DNA of 64,000 nt from Reyranella sp. CPCC 100927 (lineage in GTDB: Bacteria; Pseudomonadota; Alphaproteobacteria; Reyranellales; Reyranellaceae): NCBI RefSeq assembly GCF_007859315.1, contig NZ_VOHA01000024.1, positions 45,122 through 109,121 of the forward strand, in the 5' to 3' direction. Below are positions 43,339-52,103 of this stretch, one piece after another. How positions within the stretch are numbered: position 1 is the stretch's first letter; the number at the start of each line of letters is the position of its first letter. The notes beneath the pieces were generated by a model. That model searched no databases, was not told where the DNA came from, and saw only the letters and a list, made by a program, of their open reading frames with translations. The translations under genes were made by a program, and so were the position numbers.

Positions 43339-43662
43339 ATGACCGCCAGTTTCGACGTGACCGCCACGCGCCTGCTCGACCGTGTCGCCGACCGGCTGGA
43401 GGAGGCGCTGGCCGATGTCGCCGAGGTCGACTACGAAGGCGGGGTCTTGAACGTTACCCTCGAGAGCGGCGGCACCTACGTGATCAACAAGCACGCACCC
43501 ACCCAGCAGGTGTGGCTGTCATCACCGCAATCAGGCGCCTGGCATTTCACGCAGGATGCAGCTTCGGGCGCCTGGCGCGACACCAGGCAGGGGCGGGACC
43601 TGTTGGAACTGCTGGCGGGCGAACTCGCGGCGGCCACCAGCATCGCCGTCAGCCTGGATTAG
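43339..43662 (+). CDS. cyaY: Iron donor protein CyaY (frataxin)
   Basis: The 107-residue frataxin has the acidic N-terminal helix FDVTATRLLDRVADRLEEALADVAEVDYEGG and the sheet GVLNVTLESGGTYVINKHAPTQQVWLSSPQSGAWHF that marks the family. It supplies or regulates iron in Fe-S cluster assembly. The ATG at 43339 gives the usual length; a GTG 12 bases upstream is an alternative. It is followed by an exporter gene after 14 bases. Confidence 0.94.
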   Translation: MTASFDVTATRLLDRVADRLEEALADVAEVDYEGGVLNVTLESGGTYVINKHAPTQQVWLSSPQSGAWHFTQDAASGAWRDTRQGRDLLELLAGELAAATSIAVSLD

Positions 43663-43676
43663 GGTCGGCCTGAAGC

Positions 43677-45455
43677 ATGAGCGTCGATACGGCCGAACCC
43701 GGCAAGCAGCGCAACCTGCGGCCGCTGAGGCTGCTGCTGCCCTACCTGCGGCCCTATCTCGGACGCGTGGCGTGGGCTCTGCTGGCCCTGTTTGTCGCCG
43801 CGAGCACAGTCCTGGCGTTCGGCGCCTGCCTGCGGGCATTGATCGATCGCGGCTTCGCCGCCGGTCGCACCGATGTGCTGGACTACGCGCTGGCCTCGCT
43901 GCTGGTCGCGGTCGGCGTGCTGGCGCTGGCCTCGGCGGGGCGCTTCTATTTCGTGTCCTGGCTGGGCGAGCGGGTCGTGGCCGACCTGCGCCGCGACGCC
44001 TTTGCCCATGTGCTGAAGCTCAGTCCGGCCTGGTTCGAGACCGCCCGTACCGGCGATGTGATGAGCCGGCTGACGACGGACACGACCCTGATCGAGCAGG
44101 TGGTGGGCTCGTCGGTCTCGGTGGCGGTCCGCAACACGCTGATGTTCCTCGGCGGCGCGGTCATGCTGGTGATCACCAGCCCGCGGTTGACGCTGCTGGC
44201 GCTGGCGGTCGTGCCGCTGGCGGTGGTGCCCATCATCGTGCTGGGCCGCCGCGTGCGCCGCCTGTCGCGGTTGTCGCAGGAGCGCATCGCCGACGTCACG
44301 GCTTATGCCGGCGAGCGGGTCGATGCGATCCGCACAGTGCAGTCGTTCGGCCACGAAGAGCGCGAAGCGCAGCGTTTCACGGGCCTGGTCGAGGCAGCCT
44401 TTGGTACCGCACGCGACCGGATCTTCCAGCGTGCCGTCATGACCGGCATCGTCATCCTGCTGGTCTTCGGCGCCGTCGGCGTGTTGCTGTGGATCGGTGG
44501 CCACGACGTGCTGTCGGGGCGCATCACGGCGGGCGATCTCTCGGCCTTCGTGTTCTACGCCGTGGTCTCGGCCGCTTCAGCTGGCGCCATCAGCGAGGTG
44601 ATCGGCGATCTGCAGCGCGCCGCCGGTGCCGCCGAGCGCATCGCGGAACTGCTGGCGACGCAGTCGCCGGTGGCCGATCCCGCCGCGCCCGTGGTGCTGG
44701 CGTCATCGGGCGGCGGCGCCATTGCTTTCGAGGATGTGGGCTTCTGCTATCCGGCGCGGCCCGACGCGCCCGCGCTCGAGCATTTCGGCCTGCAGGTGGC
44801 GCCGGGCGAAAGCGTCGCGCTGGTTGGTCCCTCGGGCGCCGGCAAGACCACGGTCTTCAGCCTGTTGTTGCGTTTCTACGACCCGCAGACCGGGACGGTG
44901 CGGCTCGACGGTGTCGACATCAGCCAGGTACGGCTCACCGACCTGCGCGCCCGCATGGCGATCGTACCGCAGGAACCGGTGCTGTTTTCCGCAAGCGCAC
45001 TGGACAACATCCGCTACGGTCGGCCCGAGGCCAACGATGCCGAGGTGCGCGCCGCCGCGGAAACGGCCTATGCCCTGGAGTTCCTCGAGGCCTTGCCGCA
45101 GGGCCTCGATACGTTCCTCGGTGAACGCGGCGTGCGGCTGTCGGGCGGCCAGCGCCAGCGCATTGCCATCGCGCGCGCCATCCTGCGTGATCCCGATGTG
45201 CTGCTGCTTGACGAAGCCACCAGCGCGCTCGACGCCGAAAGCGAGCTTGCCGTGCAGACGGCGCTGGATCGGTTGACCCGCAACCGCACGACATTGATCG
45301 TGGCGCATCGCCTGGCCACGGTGCTGAAGGCCGACCGGATCGTGGTGCTGGACCAGGGCCGCATCGTCGACAGCGGCACGCATCGCGAACTCGCCGCCCG
45401 CGGCGGCCTCTACGCCCGCCTCGCCGAACTGCAATTCGACCGCGCCGCGGAGTAG
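43677..45455 (+). CDS. ABC exporter, fused permease-ATPase (MsbA/ABCB type)
   Basis: A 592-residue half-transporter. The N-terminal six-helix ABC_membrane domain includes LGRVAWALLALFVAASTVLAFGACLRALIDRGF and a coupling-helix region DTTLIEQVVGSSVSVAVRN. The ATPase domain has Walker A GPSGAGKTT, signature LSGGQRQRIAIARAIL, Walker B VLLLDEATSALD and IVAHRLATV. It probably acts as a homodimer flipping lipid or exporting amphipathic molecules. It follows cyaY by 14 bases, perhaps cotranscribed. Confidence 0.93.
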   Translation: MSVDTAEPGKQRNLRPLRLLLPYLRPYLGRVAWALLALFVAASTVLAFGACLRALIDRGFAAGRTDVLDYALASLLVAVGVLALASAGRFYFVSWLGERVVADLRRDAFAHVLKLSPAWFETARTGDVMSRLTTDTTLIEQVVGSSVSVAVRNTLMFLGGAVMLVITSPRLTLLALAVVPLAVVPIIVLGRRVRRLSRLSQERIADVTAYAGERVDAIRTVQSFGHEEREAQRFTGLVEAAFGTARDRIFQRAVMTGIVILLVFGAVGVLLWIGGHDVLSGRITAGDLSAFVFYAVVSAASAGAISEVIGDLQRAAGAAERIAELLATQSPVADPAAPVVLASSGGGAIAFEDVGFCYPARPDAPALEHFGLQVAPGESVALVGPSGAGKTTVFSLLLRFYDPQTGTVRLDGVDISQVRLTDLRARMAIVPQEPVLFSASALDNIRYGRPEANDAEVRAAAETAYALEFLEALPQGLDTFLGERGVRLSGGQRQRIAIARAILRDPDVLLLDEATSALDAESELAVQTALDRLTRNRTTLIVAHRLATVLKADRIVVLDQGRIVDSGTHRELAARGGLYARLAELQFDRAAE

Positions 45456-45498
45456 TTTCCGGTTGTCGGCGTATGATGTGGGACCTGCGGTTGGATAG

Positions 45499-45902
45499 CT
45501 ACGCACCTCTCTTCGGACCGGCGTCTCCGTTGGCGTTTGGGGCTTCCTTTGCGAGTTCTTGGTACAGATCCGCTATCTGACGCTTAAGACTGGGCAGGTC
45601 GACAGTCACGGTATTCCAGACCTTGGATGCATCGACGGACCCAGTACACATGAACAAGGAAGTTCCGCAGGCCTCTGGGTAAGTGCCCCGGTATTTCCGG
45701 GTGGGCTGCGGCAATCTCGGGCGCCACCCTCTGAAGGTTGCCCGCGGCTTCCCCGATAATCTCGAAGTTGCGGATCACGGCATCTTGCACAAGCCGGGAT
45801 GCAAGGAATTCCGCTTCAGTCATCGCAGCGGTGTAAGTTTCGATGCGCTCAATTGCCTGGAGCATATGAGAGGCATAGTCGGGCGCGCGTAGTCCCCTTC
45901 AT
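45499..45902 (-). pseudogene. hepT: HepT-like (DUF86) toxin gene broken by two frameshifts
   Basis: The HepT ribonuclease/toxin sequence can be followed through three reading frames. The ATG at 45902 overlaps the antitoxin stop (ATGA). Removing one G from the GGGG run just after it would give MKGLRAPDYASHMLQAIERI, continuing IGEAAGNLQRVAPEIAAAHPEIP to the HepT signature RNFLVHVY (RX4HxY). A second extra base near 45630 (in the GGTCCG stretch) breaks the frame again; the C-terminal part then reads VDASKVWNTVTVDLPSLKRQIADLYQEL in another frame. Both changes would have to be corrected for a normal protein of about 133 residues. Sequencing error is possible, but two independent shifts favour decay. 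Confidence 0.7.
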
Positions 45903-46264
45903 ACAGGCTGCGCCTCTCGTTCGATCCGCTCTCGAATTTCAGCGGGCATTCCTCCTGTCGTCTGTACGTCGACCGGAATCTGGAGCAGATCCTCGATTTC
46001 ACAAAACATTGCCGATAGGTCGAAGAGCGTCATCTGGTGCCCAGGATGCGGGTCAACCAAGAGGTCGAGATCGCTTTCTTCGGTATCGGTTCCGTGCAGA
46101 ACTGAACCGAATACACGGGGGTTGGTGCCCCGGTGTCGAGCGACGATCGCGCGAATCGCCTCACGGTGATGGTCGAGTTGGATCGACGGACGGACACGTC
46201 GGCGTGGCTTGCCGCTGGTCAGTATTGCCAGTGACCCAGAATGCTGCGTGTTGGTCATGGCCAT
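45899..46264 (-). CDS. mntA: MntA-type antitoxin (minimal nucleotidyltransferase)
   Basis: A 121-residue nucleotidyltransferase-fold protein with the active-site motif FGSVLHGTDTEESDLDLLVD (GSx9DxD) and MTLFDLSAMFCEIEDLLQIPVDV. MNT antitoxins AMPylate and silence HepT toxins. The ATG at 46264 has GGAGA upstream; the longer frame to 46300 is less likely. Its stop overlaps the start of the frameshifted hepT (ATGA), so the antitoxin is intact while the toxin is not. Confidence 0.85.
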   Translation of the reverse strand: MAMTNTQHSGSLAILTSGKPRRRVRPSIQLDHHREAIRAIVARHRGTNPRVFGSVLHGTDTEESDLDLLVDPHPGHQMTLFDLSAMFCEIEDLLQIPVDVQTTGGMPAEIRERIEREAQPV

Positions 46265-46356
46265 TGATGTCTCCACGGCGTGGCCATCATGGAGTTCCAC
46301 TGGTACCTTAACACAGAACCGCTATGCCGTGCGCTGCGCGAGTAGCCTGTCGCAGT

Positions 46357-46749
46357 TTATACCGGCACCAACGCGGCGGCGACACGGCGGCCTTCGGCCA
46401 GCAGGACGTTGTAGGTGCGACAGGCGGCGCCGGTGTCCATGACCTCGAGCACCAGTCCGTGGACCTTGAGCGCGTTACGCCTGGCGGGCGGGATGAAGGC
46501 GGCCTTGACGCCACAGCCGACCACCAGCACCTCGACCGGCGGCGAGGCCTCGATGATCACGGCGAGATTGTCCGGCGCGATATCGGTCGCCGCGGCGACC
46601 GCCCATGCCGTCGTGCGCTGCGGCAGCACCAGCACCGCGCCCTGGTGGTCGACGTCGCTGATGCGGAAATGCCCTGGCCCGTAGGTCTGGATCAGCTGGC
46701 GATCGCGCGGGTCGGGCGTCGGCAGGGTCTTGTCGCTGGGCAGGGACAT
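46357..46749 (-). CDS. Mth938-like domain (DUF498) protein
   Basis: A 130-residue Mth938-fold protein: IQTYGPGHFRISDVDHQGAVLVLP at the start, LAVIIEASPPVEVLVVGCGVKAAFIP in the core and VLEVMDTGAACRTYNVLLAEGRRVAAAL at the end. GGAGGGACACC precedes the ATG. It is the last gene of the yajC-secD-secF operon, a conserved order in alphaproteobacteria; human relatives (NDUFAF3) help assemble respiratory complex I, but its bacterial role is unclear. Confidence 0.9.
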   Translation of the reverse strand: MSLPSDKTLPTPDPRDRQLIQTYGPGHFRISDVDHQGAVLVLPQRTTAWAVAAATDIAPDNLAVIIEASPPVEVLVVGCGVKAAFIPPARRNALKVHGLVLEVMDTGAACRTYNVLLAEGRRVAAALVPV

Positions 46750-46785
46750 GGTGTCCCTCCATCCGAAGTTAACGGGTCAGCCGGA

Positions 46786-46823
46786 CCCGGGAACGCGGGC
46801 CTCTGGCCCGCCAAGCTCCCGGG
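46786..46823. repeat. GC-rich palindrome (diverged copy of the CCTGGGAGCGCGGGC family)
   Basis: Arms CCCGGGAACGCGGGC and GCCCGCCAAGCTCCCGGG fold back between secF and the Mth938 gene, inside the operon. It resembles the elements at 11416 and 24926 but is shorter. Confidence 0.55.
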
Positions 46824-46825
46824 CG

Positions 46826-48016
46826 CTAGGGGCGCACCTGAACGTCGGTGGCGCCGCCCTTTTCCTTTTCGTCATCGTCGGCCCGCGCGCGATCGGGCCG
46901 GAAGTTCATGTAGACCAGGCTGGCATTGGCGATCCAGATCGACGAATAGGTGCCGACGATCACGCCCCACAGCATGGCGATCGAGAAGCTGTAGAGCACC
47001 GGGCCGGCGAACAACACCAGGGCCATCACCGCGAGGAACACGGTGCCCGACGTCATCAGCGTACGGGCCAGCGTCTCGTTGGTGCTGACATTGAGCAATT
47101 CGATCAGCGACAGCTTCTTGTAGCGCCGCAGGTTCTCGCGCACCCGGTCGAACACGACGACGGTATCGTTGATCGAGTAGCCGGCGATCGTCAGCAAGGC
47201 CGCCAGCGCCGTTAGGTTGAATTCCAGCTGGGTGATGGCGAAGAGGCCAACGGTGGTGAGCACGTCGTGCACCAGGGCGACCAGGGCGGCCACACCGAAT
47301 TGCCATTCGAAACGCACCCAGACATAGATCGCGATCGCCAGCAGGACCAGCCCGACCGAAATGATGCCGGTGCTGAGCAATTCGCCGCCAACCTTGGGAC
47401 CGACCGATTCGGTGCGCCGGAACTCGTAGGTGCCGGTCAGCGCGTCTCTGGCCACCAGGATCGCCACCTGTTGGCACCATTCGTCGCGCTGGTCCTGCTC
47501 CAGAGCGATAGTGATCGGCGAGGTTCCCGCACGCACCAGGTTCTCGGACAGGCCAACCGCGGCAGCAACTTTCGCGGCCTGGTCATCGCTGACCCGCGCC
47601 GGTGCCGCGAGTTCGAGGTTGCCCGATTGCGTGTTGGCTACCGGCTTCACGCTCCAGCCCGCGCCCATCGCCTTGCTCAGCAGGCGGCTGGCATTGGCGA
47701 CGCAGGCGGCATCGCCTCTCTGGCGCTGGATGCGGATCAGGATCGTGTCCTTGGCGCCAAATTCCTGCAGGGACACCTCGCCCAGGCCCAACTCGCCGGC
47801 GACGCGGCGGGTCTCGGCGAGGTCGGCGTCTCCCTTCAGGGTTTTCGCTTCGATGGCGATGCCGCCCTGGAAGTCGATGCCGAAATTGAGGCCGACGACG
47901 AACACCAGCACGATCGAGGCGATGTTGATGATCGTCGACAGCACCAGCGCCAGCTTGCGCTTGCCGAGGAAGTCGAAGTTGGTCTTGGTCGGCAGCAGGC
48001 GAACGGGTTTGAACAT
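46826..48016 (-). CDS. secF: Protein translocase subunit SecF with enlarged periplasmic domain
   Basis: A 396-residue SecF, longer than the usual 300-330. TM1 is followed by the P1 start GLNFGIDFQGGIAIEAKT. The periplasmic domain is extended by roughly 70-80 residues (about residues 100-185) carrying two cysteines (DAACVANA, DEWCQQVA). The membrane half is standard: GPKVGGELLSTGIISVGLVLLAIAIYVWVRFEW, the YSINDTVVVFDRVREN signature and TNETLARTLMTSGTVFLAVMAL. With SecD it uses proton-motive force to pull proteins through SecYEG. It starts 7 bp after the secD stop. Confidence 0.95.
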   Translation of the reverse strand: MFKPVRLLPTKTNFDFLGKRKLALVLSTIINIASIVLVFVVGLNFGIDFQGGIAIEAKTLKGDADLAETRRVAGELGLGEVSLQEFGAKDTILIRIQRQRGDAACVANASRLLSKAMGAGWSVKPVANTQSGNLELAAPARVSDDQAAKVAAAVGLSENLVRAGTSPITIALEQDQRDEWCQQVAILVARDALTGTYEFRRTESVGPKVGGELLSTGIISVGLVLLAIAIYVWVRFEWQFGVAALVALVHDVLTTVGLFAITQLEFNLTALAALLTIAGYSINDTVVVFDRVRENLRRYKKLSLIELLNVSTNETLARTLMTSGTVFLAVMALVLFAGPVLYSFSIAMLWGVIVGTYSSIWIANASLVYMNFRPDRARADDDEKEKGGATDVQVRP

Positions 48017-48023
48017 CGATGCC

Positions 48024-49652
48024 TCAAATCACCAGTTCGCGCGGACGACGCCAGCGCAGCCACAGGCCCAGTACCATGCGGGTGAAGATCGTCGAGCTGA
48101 ACATCGACGTCAGCAGGCCCAGCGACAGCGTGGTGGCGAAGCCTTTGATCGGTCCCGAGCCGAAGCCGAACATCAGGATGCCGGCGATCAGCGTCGTGAG
48201 GTTGGCGTCGATGATGGCCGACATGGCGCGCTCGTAGCCGGCGGTGAGGGCCGAGATCGGCGGCCGGCCCAGACTCTGCTCTTCGCGCACGCGTTCGTAG
48301 ATCAGCACGTTGGAGTCGACGGCCATGCCCACCGTCAGCACCAGGCCGGCGATGCCGGGCAGGGTGAGCGAGGCGCCCAGCACCGACATGCCGGCGAACA
48401 CCATGATCAGGTTCACCGCCATGGCAAGGTTGGCGAAACCGCCGAAGATCGGCCCGTAGGACAGGAACATGAAGAACACGACCAGCGCCGTGCCGACGGC
48501 GGCGGCAATGGTGCCGGCGCGGATGGCGTCGGCACCGAGATCGGCACCCACCGTACGCCGCTCGATCACGGTCAAGGTCGCGGGCAGGGCGCCGGACCGC
48601 AGTTGCAGCGACAGTTCGTTGGTCTGCTGCGTGGTGAAATTGCCGGTGATGATGCCGCTGCCGCCGCAGATCGCCGACTGGATCACCGGCGCGCTGATCA
48701 CGCGCTCGTCGAGCACGATGGCCAGCGGCTTGCCGATATTGTCGGTCGTCGCGCGGCAGAAGGCGCGGCCGCCCGTGGTCGTGAACCGGAAGCTGACGAT
48801 CGGCCGGTTGGTCTGCTGGTCAAACGTTGCCTGGGCGTCGGTCAGCTCCTCGCCGCTGACCACGACCCGGCGGCTGACCGGCATGCAGGCGGCGGCCTGG
48901 CGACGGCAGATCTCCTCGGCGATCAGCGTCTTGTTGCTTTCCTTCTGCCAGCGCTCGCTCTTGGCGAGGTCGGGCCAGACCTGGTCCCAGCCTTCCTTGG
49001 TCGGGCGCAGGATCGTGGCGCCGACACCCTCGAGGCGGAATTCCATCTTCGCCGTTGTACTGATCAGCTTGATCAGATCGTCCGGGTTCTCGACACCCGG
49101 CACCTGTACCAGGATGCGCTCGTCGCCCTGGCGCTGGATCGTCGGCTCCTTGGTGCCGGTCTCGTCGACGCGCTTGCGCACCACTTCGATCGACTGATCA
49201 AGCACCTGTTGCCGCCGCAGCGTCAGCTCCTGCTGCGTGTAAGCCACGCGCAGGGTTCCAGGCGACGGGCTGGTGACATCAAGCACACCCGCTTCCAGGT
49301 TGCGGATCGCCTCGATAGCCTTGGCCTGGTCCGTACCCTCGCGCAGGCTGACCGTGATCGCGGTGCCGTCGCTGCTGATCTCGCGCAGCGCCAGCTGCTG
49401 TTTGCGCAATTCGGCACGGATACTGTCCGACAGATCCGTCAGGCGCTGGCGTACAACGCTGCGCACATCGACGTCGAACAGCAGGTGGGCGCCGCCACGC
49501 AGGTCGAGGCCCAGGTTGATCACGCTGGTGGCGTACCAGTGCGGCAGGAAGCTCAGGACCGATGCCGGCAGCAGGTTGGGCAGCGCCAGCAACAACGAAA
49601 CTAGCGTGATCCCGGTGATGGTCCAGGTCTGCCAGCGCGGGAGGGTCAGCAT
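48024..49652 (-). CDS. secD: Protein translocase subunit SecD
   Basis: A 542-residue SecD. N-terminal TM1 is followed by LGLDLRGGAHLLFDVD, the long periplasmic P1 domain (base and head) including RILVQVPGVENPDDLIKLI, then GGSGIITGNFTTQQTNELSLQLRSGALPATL leading into six TM helices. TVGMAVDSNVLIYERVREE is the conserved proton-path motif. The ATG at 49652 replaces a longer frame without homology. The SecDF-YajC complex is in the inner membrane. Confidence 0.96.
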   Translation of the reverse strand: MLTLPRWQTWTITGITLVSLLLALPNLLPASVLSFLPHWYATSVINLGLDLRGGAHLLFDVDVRSVVRQRLTDLSDSIRAELRKQQLALREISSDGTAITVSLREGTDQAKAIEAIRNLEAGVLDVTSPSPGTLRVAYTQQELTLRRQQVLDQSIEVVRKRVDETGTKEPTIQRQGDERILVQVPGVENPDDLIKLISTTAKMEFRLEGVGATILRPTKEGWDQVWPDLAKSERWQKESNKTLIAEEICRRQAAACMPVSRRVVVSGEELTDAQATFDQQTNRPIVSFRFTTTGGRAFCRATTDNIGKPLAIVLDERVISAPVIQSAICGGSGIITGNFTTQQTNELSLQLRSGALPATLTVIERRTVGADLGADAIRAGTIAAAVGTALVVFFMFLSYGPIFGGFANLAMAVNLIMVFAGMSVLGASLTLPGIAGLVLTVGMAVDSNVLIYERVREEQSLGRPPISALTAGYERAMSAIIDANLTTLIAGILMFGFGSGPIKGFATTLSLGLLTSMFSSTIFTRMVLGLWLRWRRPRELVI

Positions 49653-49677
49653 GCGAGGTCTCGCCGTGCGGTCGCTG

Positions 49678-50130
49678 TCATTCCTTCTTCTTTCCGAAGC
49701 CGAACAGGCTACCGAGCAGGCCGCCACCGCCCGAGCTGACCGGGCCGTCGCTGGACTTGCTTTCGAGCAGCGGCTTTTCAGTGGAATCGTCGTCCTTGGC
49801 GCCCTTCACCGGCTCGCCCCGGGCCAGGATGTTCGAGATCGTGCTCTTGGCTACGCGCACGCGCACGTTCTCGGCGATCTCGACCTGCACCTCGTTGTCG
49901 CCGATCACCTTGGTGACCAGCCCGATGATGCCGCCGCCGGTGACCACCCGGTCGCCGCGCTTGACGCCGCCCAACATCTCGCGGTGCTCGCGCATCTTCT
50001 TCTGCTGGGGACGAATCAGCAGGAAATAAAACACCACGAAAATCAGGATCAGCGGCAGGATCTGCTCAAATCCGCCAAACCCCCCACCGCCGCCGCCGGT
50101 TGCCTGGGCGTGCGCCTCCGAAATAAACAT
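49678..50130 (-). CDS. yajC: Preprotein translocase subunit YajC
   Basis: A 150-residue protein with one membrane helix (ILPLILIFVVFYFLLIRPQQKKMREHREML) after a glycine-rich N-terminus, then the cytoplasmic GDRVVTGGGIIGLVTKVIGDNEVQVEIAENVRVRVAKSTI domain. The C-terminal 45 residues (GAKDDDSTEKPLLESKSSDGPVSSGGGG) are low complexity, longer than in E. coli YajC. It begins the operon with secD, secF and the Mth938 gene. Confidence 0.96.
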   Translation of the reverse strand: MFISEAHAQATGGGGGGFGGFEQILPLILIFVVFYFLLIRPQQKKMREHREMLGGVKRGDRVVTGGGIIGLVTKVIGDNEVQVEIAENVRVRVAKSTISNILARGEPVKGAKDDDSTEKPLLESKSSDGPVSSGGGGLLGSLFGFGKKKE

Positions 50131-50336
50131 GCCGCGCTCCTGTCTGTGGGCGGTGATCCCGGCCTTATGGTGGCGGGGGTGCGAAAAGGACGCCGGACTA
50201 TACCCACGCGTAACCGCTTTGCAACGCGCAAGACGGTCCAGCCGGGAGCCGAATGAACCGGCGAAATCGCTTTCGGCTTCAAGGGTTTATCGTTAGGTTG
50301 CCGGCCCTTCGCCGACCCCCATGCACAGGCCTCGAC

Positions 50337-51197
50337 ATGACCGAACCGCTGGAACCGCTGCTGCTGCGCATCGCCGAGGCACTTGAACGGCTGGCCCCGC
50401 CGGCCAAGCCGCCGCTCGACGTGATGGCCGCCGATGCGTTCGTCTGGCATGCGAGCGGCGTGCTGGAGCCGATCCCCGACGTCAATCGCGTCGATATCGG
50501 TCTGCTGCAGGGCATCGAGCGGCAGAAGGATATCCTGCAGGACAATACGCTGCGTTTCGCGCGTGGGTTGCCGGCCAACAACGCCCTCCTGTGGGGGGCT
50601 CGTGGCTGCGGCAAAAGCTCCCTGGTCAAGGCTGTGCATGCTGCCGTGAATGCCACGCTGGGCGGCACGCCCGGTCCGTTGGCGCTGGTCGAGATCCATC
50701 GTGAGGACATCCCGTCGCTGCCGGCGTTGCTGAGCGTGCTGCGCCCGGCGTCGCGGCGCTTCATCCTGTTCTGCGACGATCTCAGCTTCGACGGCCAGGA
50801 TGCGGCCTACAAGTCGCTGAAGGCGGTGCTGGAGGGCGGTGTCGAGGGGCGGCCGGACAACGTGCTGTTCTATGCCACGTCCAACCGCCGCCACCTGATG
50901 CCGCGCGACATGATCGAGAACGAGCGGTCGACTGCCATCAATCCCAGCGAGGCGGTGGAGGAGAAGGTCTCGCTGTCGGACCGCTTCGGCCTGTGGCTGG
51001 GCTTCCACAACGCCGATCAGCCGACCTATTTCGCGATGATCGAGGGCTATGTCCGTCGCTATGGGCTGGACATCGATCCCGAGACCCTGCGCAAGGAAGC
51101 GGTCGAATGGTCGGTCACACGCGGCGCCCGCTCCGGCCGCGTCGCCTGGCAGTACATCCAGGATCTCGCCGGTCGGCTGGGGAAGCGGTTGGATTAG
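50337..51197 (+). CDS. AAA ATPase-like protein, DUF815 family
   Basis: A 286-residue P-loop protein: VNRVDIGLLQGIERQKDILQDNTLRFARGLPANNALLWGARGCGKSSLVKAVHA with the Walker A, and RFILFCDDLSFDGQDAAYKSLKAVLEGG with the Walker B. FYATSNRRHLMPRDMIENE is the sensor region. DUF815 proteins are divergently placed beside yajC in many alphaproteobacteria; their function is unknown. The start at 50337 begins the family-like sequence; an in-frame ATG at 50253 with a GGGAG ribosome site is also plausible and would add 28 residues. Confidence 0.88.
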   Translation: MTEPLEPLLLRIAEALERLAPPAKPPLDVMAADAFVWHASGVLEPIPDVNRVDIGLLQGIERQKDILQDNTLRFARGLPANNALLWGARGCGKSSLVKAVHAAVNATLGGTPGPLALVEIHREDIPSLPALLSVLRPASRRFILFCDDLSFDGQDAAYKSLKAVLEGGVEGRPDNVLFYATSNRRHLMPRDMIENERSTAINPSEAVEEKVSLSDRFGLWLGFHNADQPTYFAMIEGYVRRYGLDIDPETLRKEAVEWSVTRGARSGRVAWQYIQDLAGRLGKRLD

Positions 51198-51224
51198 GTA
51201 AAGGCTTCGAGGCTGAGGCTGATC

Positions 51225-52103
51225 CTACGACGTCGGGTCGAGGAGTCCATCGGCTCGCTGGGCGCAAAGTGCAGCCTGCTCTGGCGACATATCGGTCCTC
51301 CAGGCATCGATCCGTTCCTGTAGCGGCGGGAAACCCGTTCGCCATTGCTGTTGTAACCGCTGTGCATGGCTGACGATGAGGGCGCCGTCCGCTGCGAATC
51401 GGTCCCCATGTTCGCTCAGGCGGTCGGCCGACCGTCGATAGTACGACAGCATCTCCCCGGCGTAATCGAGTTCGATAAAGCGACAGATCCGCGCCAACGT
51501 CGCTGCCGGTTCTCGAATCAGGTCTTCGTACCGTACTTCCAAGTAAAGAAGCCCGTCCGCTTCAGCGCGTGCGTGGCGGATCATGGCGGCCCAGCGACCA
51601 ACCAACTCGGGCAGATCCCGGCTGGGAGCAAACCAGGTTTTGCTCCACGACAGGGCGACATCGCGGCCGTCGCGCACGATATGGACGAAGCGCGTTTCGG
51701 GCAGCACAGCGGCGACGGTTCGCATGTGCATCACATAGAGTGGTGTCTTGTCGCCGCTGCGCGGCTTTGCGTGTTTCTCCGCGTACAGCCGGTAGAAAAG
51801 CCGCAAGATATCGGGCAGGCGAGCTCCGGCGTGAAGGCGTTGTACCGACCTGAGGAAGATGTCGCGTTCGATGCCGAAATCGCGCCAGGCGGATGCTCCA
51901 ACAGGATAGTCCATCATCAGCCGCGCGATGACGTCCGCTGCGGTGGCGCCCGCAATTTGCGGCTCCATGAGAAACCCCGTTTCCGGGGGAATTGCCAGTT
52001 CGGGGTGCGCATCCAGCATGAGGCGCAGCAAGGTCGTGCCGGACCGCGGAACGCCCACAATGACGGGAAAGGGCGGAGCACGGCGTGGGAGTGCATCGCT
52101 CAT
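51225..52103 (-). CDS. Sulfotransferase family protein
   Basis: A 292-residue PAPS-dependent sulfotransferase-like protein. The 5'-phosphosulfate loop VGVPRSGTTLLRLMLDAHPEL is at the N-terminus and the 3'-phosphate strand FVHIVRDGRDVALSW in the middle, followed by YLEVRYEDLIREPAATLARICRFIELDY. There is no signal peptide or membrane helix. It overlaps the DegT aminotransferase gene (ATGA) and lies at the downstream end of a glycan-modification cluster, so it likely sulfates a polysaccharide or lipid precursor. Confidence 0.88.
   Translation of the reverse strand: MSDALPRRAPPFPVIVGVPRSGTTLLRLMLDAHPELAIPPETGFLMEPQIAGATAADVIARLMMDYPVGASAWRDFGIERDIFLRSVQRLHAGARLPDILRLFYRLYAEKHAKPRSGDKTPLYVMHMRTVAAVLPETRFVHIVRDGRDVALSWSKTWFAPSRDLPELVGRWAAMIRHARAEADGLLYLEVRYEDLIREPAATLARICRFIELDYAGEMLSYYRRSADRLSEHGDRFAADGALIVSHAQRLQQQWRTGFPPLQERIDAWRTDMSPEQAALCAQRADGLLDPTS

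Noticed and set aside
47430..49604. Long plus-strand frame (about 724 codons) opposite secF and secD
   Set aside because: Low-complexity, arginine/histidine-rich translation opposite conserved Sec genes; a GC-driven shadow.
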